Of a stretch of DNA of 5,829 nt, positions 1 through 4,666 are shown one piece after another. This stretch comes from Gallicola sp. (GTDB lineage Bacteria; Bacillota; Clostridia; Tissierellales; Peptoniphilaceae), in contig JAAZME010000094.1 of assembly GCA_012798975.1 (NCBI GenBank), positions 1 to 5,829 on the forward strand, read 5' to 3'. The position numbers and the translations under genes are program-made. A model generated the notes under the pieces. It made no database searches. It was not told the origin of the DNA and was given only the letters and a program-made list of their open reading frames with translations. Positions within the stretch are counted from its first letter, which is position 1. Every line of letters begins with the position of its first letter.

Positions 1-510
1 CTCAGCGCTATGGAATTTGAAAAGGGCGGTTATGAAATCGACAACGAAACAGATTCCTTTGATACCGTAGAACTTCACAAAGATAGTACTGTAGTTGTTG
101 TAGGAGCTTTAGTTCCTATCATCCGAAAAGCACTGCAGGCAGAATGTGAATTGTATATCCTGGAAAAAGATCCTTCCACATTAAAAAGACAAGAATTGGA
201 ACACTTCGTAGAGGCAGACCGCTTCAAAGAAGTCGTCCCGAAAGCAACCCATTTGATCATTACAGGCACCACATTAATCAACGACACCTTAGACGGTCTT
301 TTAGCTGCAGCACCAGAAGATGCAGATATTATCGTACCAGGCCCTACTTCCTCCATGATCCCAGATGTATTTTTTAGATCAAAAGTAAAAAAACTAGGAG
401 GAGATATCGTAAGAAAGCCAGATGAATGCCTCGATATCTTATCCGAAGCCGGCTCCGGATATCACCTCTTCGGAAAAAGCACCGAAAAAATACTGATACA
501 AAGAAATTAA
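1..510 (+). CDS. DUF364 family (putative heavy-metal chelation domain) protein, C-terminal part
   Basis: The frame is open to the left edge of the window (three codons precede the first ATG at 10) and ends at TAA 508-510, leaving about 169 residues. What is seen: a Rossmann-like strand and turn, VVVVGALVP (fragment residues 31-39); an acidic strand end LEKDP where the family has its ElNP-like motif; the hallmark TGTTLINDTLDGLL (from about 88); and GPTSSMIPD (from about 114). These are the conserved blocks of the C-terminal DUF364 domain (Pfam 'putative heavy-metal chelation'). Family members are usually about 250 residues with an N-terminal DUF4213-type domain, so the missing start is almost certainly upstream. 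The ATG at 10 has no ribosome binding site before it and is not the true start. The biochemical role is not established; such genes often occur near metal or cofactor transport genes, but no such neighbour is visible here. Transcription probably ends at the hairpin at 682-733. Confidence 0.85.
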   Translation, partial: LSAMEFEKGGYEIDNETDSFDTVELHKDSTVVVVGALVPIIRKALQAECELYILEKDPSTLKRQELEHFVEADRFKEVVPKATHLIITGTTLINDTLDGLLAAAPEDADIIVPGPTSSMIPDVFFRSKVKKLGGDIVRKPDECLDILSEAGSGYHLFGKSTEKILIQRN

Positions 511-531
511 AAATGTGTAAAAAGCAAAAAA

Positions 532-587
532 AGAGTGCAAGAGTAGAGAGTGTAAAAAATAGAGTGTGAGAGTGGTGTTGTGGAGGA
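532..587 (-). repeat. GAGAGTG-type repeat, copy A (inverted)
   Basis: On the plus strand this stretch is built of short units such as AGAGTG, AGAGAGTG, AGAGTGTGAGAGTG and ends GTGGAGG. Read on the minus strand it becomes CCACTCTCACACTCT and ACACTCTCTACTCTTGCACTCT, matching the style of copies B and C further right. The copies are imperfect, so this is a degenerate family rather than an exact duplication. Its function is unknown. Confidence 0.5.
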
Positions 588-681
588 AAATAATAAGTGC
601 ATTTATTTGCTACTTAGTATAGGAACGGATTTTCATTCATTATGTCGATTTATTTTACTAACCAGTCGCTGACGATTAAGA

Positions 682-733
682 AAAACTCGTAAAAAAGGAA
701 GGTGTCTTGGCACCTTCCTTTTTTACGAGTTTT
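682..733. terminator. Long bidirectional rho-independent terminator
   Basis: The left arm 682-704 and right arm 711-733 are perfectly complementary over 23 bp around a 6-nt loop (TCTTGG). The GC-rich core is GGAAGGTG/CACCTTCC, flanked by A6 on the left and T6 on the right, so RNA from either strand makes a stem followed by a U-tract. The outer ACTCGT/ACGAGT pairs extend the stem beyond the U-tracts. It lies between convergent genes, about 170 nt after the DUF364 stop and about 440 nt beyond the apbE stop, and would serve both. Confidence 0.9.
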
Positions 734-825
734 GGTTAGTTTTGTGTATCGGATTTTTAGTTGGGGTAAGCTGATAACCTTTTATATTTCTGAATGAAAC
801 ACGCTATATGTTTCTTCCGTATTTT

Positions 826-846
826 CACTCTCTCACTCTACTTCTC
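826..846 (+). repeat. CACTCTC-type repeat, copy B
   Basis: This contains CACTCTCTCACTCT (826-839), identical to the 14-mer in copy C at 1102-1115, followed by ACTTCTC. It is a short pyrimidine-only tract on the plus strand with unknown function. Confidence 0.5.
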
Positions 847-1083
847 AAATATCTTCCACTTTTTCTTTAAAGCTCTCCAACAAAAGAACATCTTTAACAT
901 CTGCATGAATGAACAAACGAACTCCTGACCCTCTATTTAAATGAGAACAGAGAAATTACAGTAGAAACATAAAAATTGTTTCTTTTATAAAAAAATCTCC
1001 GATATTCCGATATCTCGTTTCTTGCCTCCAAAAAATAGCCTTATATTCTATGAAGAAAAATGAATGTAGTTTTTCATTTTTTC

Positions 1084-1125
1084 TCCATAACTCCACTCTC
1101 CCACTCTCTCACTCTCCACACTTCT
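1084..1125 (+). repeat. CACTCTC-type repeat, copy C
   Basis: This tract consists of CTCCACTCTCC, CACTCTCTCACTCT (1102-1115) and CCACACTTCTT. It shares an exact 14-mer with copy B and resembles the reverse complement of copy A, including the outer CTCCA flank. Copies A and C therefore bracket the spacer as loosely inverted repeats about 500 bp apart. Confidence 0.5.
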
Positions 1126-1174
1126 TTTTATAAGGGAGCGTGGATTTTCTAAAATAATTTTCGGAAACAGAAGT

Positions 1175-2257
1175 TTAATCATTATCCGTCGCCCTTGCTC
1201 CTTTATTCTTAAGCATTTGATCCATCCCCGGAGTTGAAACTGTACTATTATCTTTTAAATACCATAATACGTCTATCCCAGCTTTTTCAGCCAAGGCTTT
1301 TCCTTCTTCCATGGGAAGGAGAAACAGAGTTGTGGATATAAAATCAGCTGTCCCGCTATCATCTGCCACGACAGTAACTGCTCTATAATAATCTCCAGGC
1401 ATTAAGGTATCTGGATCGATTATATGATGATACCGCTGACCATCTACCGTATAGTATCTTTGATAATCTCCGCTGGTTACAACTGCCTTATTGTTTGCAA
1501 ACACCACATCAAAAAGTTTTTCCGCAGTTTCATCTTCAACAGCAATCGGATTTTGAAGTCCGATTCCCCACTTCTCTCTATCACTATCTAAAGGCTTGCC
1601 TATAGCTTCGACATTTCCTCCTGCTGATATAATTGCAGAGTCAACACCTTCTTTTTTTAAATGGTCTACAACAATTTGTGTTGCATACCCTTTCGCAGTA
1701 GCTCCCAAATCTAGGGACATTTCTTTCTCTTCTAAATAGACCGTCTTTTTGTCTTCATCGATAATCACCTTCGATAAATCTGTATGCTTTTTCGCTTCTT
1801 CTAAAGCTTCCATAGAAGGAAGCACTGCTTTTTCCGGTTCTTTGATCCCTTCTGTTCTTGTTTCATGCCACAGTTTTAATACAGGACCCATGGCTATATT
1901 TGTCTTATTTGAATATTTTTCCGCTTCCTCTTTTGAGAATTTAATCAAATCGATGATTTCTTGATCGACTTCCACAGGTGCAATGCCCGCTTGGTCATTA
2001 ATAGTTTTAATATTATTTACACCTTCATAATCATTGTATAGGTCATATAATTTGTGAAGTCTTGTAAAATCATCTTTTACTATTTTAAAATAATTCTTAA
2101 ACTCATCCTCTGATTTTGTATAGGCGCTAAAAATGATATGGGTATCAAAAGTATCGTAAAATTCACCGTCTCTTTTTGTATATTCTTCTTGTCCGCAAGA
2201 TGAGACGAGAATCATAACTGCTGCTAATACTATATAGAATAAGGATTTCTTTTTCAT
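1175..2257 (-). CDS. apbE: FAD:protein FMN transferase (ApbE lipoprotein)
   Basis: This 360-residue protein transfers FMN from FAD, with Mg2+, onto a Thr or Ser of target flavoproteins such as the RnfG/RnfD or NqrB/NqrC type, and acts outside the membrane. Seen in sequence: a short basic start (KKK), a hydrophobic stretch, then a lipobox VSSC with Cys21 as the lipidated residue. The ApbE blocks follow in order: DLGATAKGYA (183-192), SAGGNV (211-216), VTSGDYQRYY (260-269), YHHIIDPDT (276-284) and ADFISTT (304-310). In the last block Asp305 and Thr309 fall where the family's metal ligands lie. Length and architecture are normal for the family. The start is set by a GGGGG ribosome binding site at 2264-2268. 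It is monocistronic: a terminator separates it from the upstream water-channel gene and it has its own promoter at 2279-2307. No Rnf or Nqr gene is in the window, so its target is encoded elsewhere. Confidence 0.95.
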   Translation of the reverse strand: MKKKSLFYIVLAAVMILVSSCGQEEYTKRDGEFYDTFDTHIIFSAYTKSEDEFKNYFKIVKDDFTRLHKLYDLYNDYEGVNNIKTINDQAGIAPVEVDQEIIDLIKFSKEEAEKYSNKTNIAMGPVLKLWHETRTEGIKEPEKAVLPSMEALEEAKKHTDLSKVIIDEDKKTVYLEEKEMSLDLGATAKGYATQIVVDHLKKEGVDSAIISAGGNVEAIGKPLDSDREKWGIGLQNPIAVEDETAEKLFDVVFANNKAVVTSGDYQRYYTVDGQRYHHIIDPDTLMPGDYYRAVTVVADDSGTADFISTTLFLLPMEEGKALAEKAGIDVLWYLKDNSTVSTPGMDQMLKNKGARATDND

Positions 2258-2263
2258 ATTTTT

Positions 2264-2268
2264 CCCCC
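2264..2268 (-). promoter_or_regulatory. Ribosome binding site of apbE
   Basis: On the minus strand, GGGGG within AAAGGGGGAAAAAT lies 6 nt before the ATG at 2257-2255. It is G-rich rather than the AAGGAGG seen at the other genes here, but supports the chosen start. Confidence 0.6.
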
Positions 2269-2278
2269 TTTTTCTGCT

Positions 2279-2307
2279 AGTATAAAGTTTTAAGAAATAA
2301 AAAGCAA
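2279..2307 (-). promoter_or_regulatory. Sigma-A-type promoter of apbE
   Basis: Read on the minus strand, TTGCTT (2302-2307) and TATACT (2279-2284) are separated by exactly 17 bp, close to the housekeeping consensus. A start about 7 nt past the -10 would leave a leader of only about 15 nt, just enough for the ribosome binding site. The -35 box begins 2 bp after the terminator of the preceding gene. Confidence 0.7.
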
Positions 2308-2309
2308 AT

Positions 2310-2337
2310 AAAAAAGACCAGTCAGCTGATCTTTTTT
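2310..2337 (-). terminator. Rho-independent terminator of the aquaporin gene
   Basis: On the minus strand the RNA reads A6, GAUCAG, loop CUGA, CUGGUC, then U6. All six core pairs form, one of them a U-G wobble. On the plus strand the same position is a C-A mismatch, so the hairpin is stronger in minus-strand RNA. It lies 14 nt past the aquaporin stop and just before the apbE promoter. Confidence 0.85.
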
Positions 2338-2351
2338 ATTCTATCTTGGAA

Positions 2352-3067
2352 CTAGATTCTTTCTTCTTCTGTAACAACTTCTCTTTTAACGGCTTCAGTG
2401 CTTGCCCCCTCATTATAGAAAAGCTTATACAGTCCAACTGCAATTGCTGCCCCTATGAAAGGCCCTACAATAAACACCCATACCTGATTTAAAGCAGCTG
2501 CTCCCTGAAATACAGCAGGTGCTAGAGATCTGGCAGGATTTACAGAAGTCCCTGTTAAAGGAATTCCTAAAATATGAACTGCCGTCAATGCAAACCCGAT
2601 GATTAATCCATGATTCGGCTTGATTTTCTCATCCTTCGTTACTACTAGAATCGTCAGAATAAATACTGCTGTCAAAATAATTTCAACGACTAGCGCGCCG
2701 GCTAATGAAATAAATACAGCACTGCCAGCATCAAAACCGTTCGCTCCAAAACCTGTTATTACTGAACTTTGATTCAAGAAATACACTACTGCCTTTCCTA
2801 GAAAAGCTCCGATCACCTGAGATACAAGGTATTTCCCAACTCAGCCCCTTCCATTCTTCCATCCAAAAGCATTGCCAGAGAAACAGCAGGGTTTACATTG
2901 CATCCAGAAACATTGCCGATTGTATAAACCATTAACGTAAGAATAAATCCAAAGGCAAATGCCACCCCTAAAGTATCAGGAGCTGTTGCACCAAAAGCCG
3001 CTGCTGTTCCTGTTCCGAACAATACCAAACAAAATGTACCAAAAATTTCTGCAATATATTTTTTCAT
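2352..3067 (-). pseudogene. aqpZ: Aquaporin Z-type water channel, broken by a single-base frameshift
   Basis: This is a MIP-family membrane channel. The first frame runs from ATG 3067 to an early TGA near 2816; the remainder continues in the next frame to TAG at 2352. Restoring one A in the run at 2832-2834 joins them as ELGKYLVSQVIGAFLG and gives 238 residues, a normal length (E. coli AqpZ has 231). Both half-helix motifs are present: NPA at 59-61 and NPAR at 177-180. By alignment with AqpZ, the selectivity filter is Phe39, His165, Thr174 and Arg180, the water-selective set rather than the Trp/Gly/Phe/Arg of GlpF glycerol facilitators. The product would pass water across the cytoplasmic membrane. 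A strong AAGGAGGTG ribosome binding site fixes the start, and a dedicated terminator follows. It is divergent from the trehalose operon. Conservation on both sides of the break suggests a sequencing error or very recent loss. Confidence 0.9.
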
Positions 3068-3072
3068 AAAAA

Positions 3073-3081
3073 CACCTCCTT
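3073..3081 (-). promoter_or_regulatory. Strong ribosome binding site of aqpZ
   Basis: AAGGAGGTG on the minus strand lies 5 nt before the ATG at 3067-3065. It is a near-perfect match to the 16S rRNA 3' end and decides the start. Confidence 0.85.
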
Positions 3082-3115
3082 CATTTACTCCTACCCTTTC
3101 TTAAAAAGAAAACCA

Positions 3116-3144
3116 ACTTTAATAACCAATTTACAGAAAAACAA
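3116..3144 (-). promoter_or_regulatory. Possible promoter of aqpZ
   Basis: On the minus strand, TTGTTT (3139-3144) and TAAAGT (3116-3121) are spaced 17 bp apart, the best sigma-A-like pair I can find here. The leader would be about 40 nt. The -10 match is moderate, so this is tentative. Confidence 0.4.
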
Positions 3145-3147
3145 CTT

Positions 3148-3168
3148 TTATGAAAAGGTTTTTCATAA
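3148..3168. promoter_or_regulatory. Inverted repeat, possible operator between divergent genes
   Basis: Perfect 9-bp arms TTATGAAAA and TTTTCATAA surround a 3-nt centre GGT. The odd spacing and size fit a dimeric repressor site. It sits just upstream of the proposed aqpZ -35 box and of the possible treB promoter, so it could influence both. It is not a good cre site: it has no central CG and the half-site spacing is one base too long. The binding protein is unknown; a TreR- or other GntR/LacI-type regulator is a guess from context. Confidence 0.4.
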
Positions 3169-3174
3169 TAGGGA

Positions 3175-3205
3175 TTGGGTATAAATTCACTGTCGGAATT
3201 ATAAA
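3175..3205 (+). promoter_or_regulatory. Tentative promoter of treBC
   Basis: TTGGGT (3175-3180) and TATAAA (3200-3205) are 19 bp apart, wider than ideal. A second TATAAA at 3180-3185 is possible but has no good -35. No clearly better pair is visible between the inverted repeat and the ribosome binding site. Confidence 0.3.
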
Positions 3206-3211
3206 TTCACT
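3180..3211 (+). repeat. 12-bp tandem direct repeat in the treB leader or promoter region
   Basis: TATAAATTCACT occurs exactly at 3180-3191 and again at 3200-3211, a period of 20 bp (about two helical turns). Both copies contain a -10-like TATAAA. This could be a pair of binding sites on one face of the DNA or a local duplication. Confidence 0.6.
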
Positions 3212-3230
3212 CCAAAAATACAATCTGAAC

Positions 3231-3238
3231 AAGGAGGT
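3231..3238 (+). promoter_or_regulatory. Ribosome binding site of treB
   Basis: AAGGAGGT lies 4 nt before ATG 3243. It selects this start over the in-frame ATG at 3150, which would add 31 residues unlike any TreB N-terminus and has no ribosome binding site. Confidence 0.85.
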
Positions 3239-3242
3239 TAAA

Positions 3243-4666
3243 ATGGGAAAATTTACTGAAGACAGTAGAAAACTATTAGAATATATCGGAGGCAAAGAGA
3301 ATATTCAAGCTGTCACCCATTGTGTGACAAGGATGCGTTTTGTCCTTCACGATCAAAGCAAAGCAGATGTGGAAAAGATTGAAGCTTTGCCATCTGTAAA
3401 GGGATCCTTTACTCAAGCCGGTCAGTTTCAAGTGATTATCGGCAATGATGTAGCGGATTTCTATAACGAATTTTCAGCAATATCGGGAATAGAAGGGGTC
3501 AGCAAAGACAAAGTAAAAAGCGAGGCGAAAGCCCAGCAGAACCCTCTCCAAAGAGCCATGACAAATCTAGCAGAGATCTTCGCTCCTCTTATTCCTGCAA
3601 TCGTAGTCGGAGGTTTGATCCTTGGATTTAGAAACATTATCGGCGAAATAAATTTCTTAGAAAATGGTACCATGACCTTAGCCGAATCTTCCCAGTTTTG
3701 GCGAGGAACCTTTGATTTTCTTTGGCTGATCGGCGAAGCGATCTTCCATTTTCTTCCAGTAGGGATTACCTGGTCTGTTACAAGAAAAATGGGAACCACC
3801 CAGATTCTTGGAATCGTATTAGGTCTTACACTAGTTTCCCCCAACTTTTAAATGCTTATGGGGTTGCGGAAACAGCTGCAGCAGATATTCCTTTTTGGGA
3901 TTTCGGATTTTTCCGCATGGAAATGATTGGTTATCAGGCACAGGTTCTTCCAGCAATCTTCGCAGGATTTACCCTTGTCTATCTGGAGAAATTCTTTAAA
4001 AAGATTATACCAACCGTTGTACAAATGATCTTTGTACCATTCTTCTCCTTGATTTTAGCCGTTATCGTGGCCCATGCAATTCTTGGGCCTATCGGCTGGG
4101 TAATCGGATCTTGGATTGGAAACATTGTCTATGCAGGACTTACTTCTGCATTCAGCTGGTTGTTCTCAGCAGTATTCGGATTCTTGTATGCTCCCCTTGT
4201 TATTACAGGGCTGCATCATATGTCCAATGCAATTGATCTTCAGCTGATAGCTGAATTTAACGGAACAAATTTATGGCCTATGATCGCCCTTTCTAATATT
4301 GCGCAAGGTTCTGCAGTATTGGGCATGATAATTCTTCAAAGAAAAAACGAAAGAGCACAACAGGTTAATATTCCTGCATGTATATCTTGTTATCTAGGTG
4401 TTACAGAACCGGCGATGTTCGGGGTCAATATTAAATACGGCTTCCCCTTCATCTGTGCAATGATCGGTTCAGCGATTGCAGCAGTATTTTCTAATCTAAT
4501 GGGTGTTATGGCAAACTCTATCGGTGTAGGAGGGCTTCCTGGTTTCTTATCTATCCAAACCCGATATATCCTTCCATTTATTATCGCAATGGGAATCGCT
4601 ATAGCTGTCCCATTGGTATTAACACTTATTGTAGGCAAGAAGAGAGGTATCAACAATGAAATTTAA
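3243..4666 (+). pseudogene. treB: PTS trehalose transporter subunit IIBC, broken by a single-base frameshift
   Basis: This is the trehalose-specific permease of the phosphotransferase system: it takes up trehalose and releases trehalose 6-phosphate inside. The EIIB domain occupies about residues 1-85, with the phosphorylated Cys27 in VTHCVTRMRF. A linker follows, then the membrane EIIC domain from about 105, with FAPLIPAIVVGGLILGFRN, FDFLWLIGEAIF and the family motif GVTEPAMFG (Thr388-Glu389-Pro390). No EIIA domain is present, as usual for TreB, so phosphate must come from a separate glucose-type EIIA. After codon 200 (LVSP) the frame meets TAA at 3849-3851. One extra C in the run 3838-3842 restores LVSPQLLNAYGV and gives 474 residues (E. 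coli TreB has 473). The rest continues uninterrupted to TAA 4664-4666. Similarity to E. coli TreB is high on both sides of the break, so a sequencing error or recent mutation is likely. It overlaps treC by 11 bp. Confidence 0.93.
4642..4647 (+). promoter_or_regulatory. Ribosome binding site of treC inside treB
   Basis: GAGAGG lies 8 nt before ATG 4656, within the last codons of treB. It is weaker than the treB site, consistent with translation coupled to the upstream gene. Confidence 0.55.

Larger units (their letters stand above)
511..1174. other. Non-coding spacer between convergent genes
   Basis: This stretch of 664 bp lies between the stop codons of two convergent genes. I see no reading frame with a credible start, ribosome binding site or family signature on either strand. 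I also see no tRNA-like or recognisable riboswitch-like structure. It holds the bidirectional terminator at 682-733, three copies of a GAGAGTG/CACTCTC repeat (532-587, 826-846, 1084-1125), a small 7-bp hairpin AGAAACA/TGTTTCT at 963-983, a tandem CCGATAT-T-CCGATAT at 999-1013, and an A/T-only hairpin at 1055-1083. The last could be a weak terminator for the minus-strand gene ending at 1175. Confidence 0.6.

Noticed and set aside
75..356. A 93-codon minus-strand frame inside the DUF364 gene
   Set aside because: It is a shadow of the conserved plus-strand gene; its protein has no recognisable features.
532..1125. The three GAGAGTG/CACTCTC tracts as a CRISPR array
   Set aside because: The copies differ in length and orientation, are unevenly spaced, and have no constant repeat or spacer size.
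2352..2816. The downstream part of the aquaporin as a separate gene starting at a GTG
   Set aside because: It lacks the first NPA half, has no ribosome binding site, and joins the upstream frame exactly with one added base.
3148..3168. The inverted repeat as a CcpA cre site
   Set aside because: A cre site needs a central CG with 14-bp TG...CA spacing. This has GGT at the centre and 15-bp spacing, so I kept it only as an unnamed possible operator.
3150..3242. An in-frame upstream ATG that would lengthen TreB by 31 residues
   Set aside because: It has no ribosome binding site and lies inside the inverted repeat. The added sequence matches no TreB N-terminus, whereas ATG 3243 has AAGGAGGT and the expected family start.
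3838..3842. Programmed ribosomal frameshifting at the treB C-run
   Set aside because: The zero-frame codons TCC CCC AAC do not form an X XXY YYZ heptamer. A miscalled or lost C in a five-C run is simpler.
3461..3844. A 127-codon open frame on the minus strand inside treB
   Set aside because: It is antisense to a well-conserved membrane protein, with no family signature and no ribosome binding site.
3722..4666. The downstream part of TreB as an independent protein from the ATG at 3722
   Set aside because: The first 40 codons are an out-of-frame reading of conserved TreB sequence. Real TreB sequence begins only at 3842.
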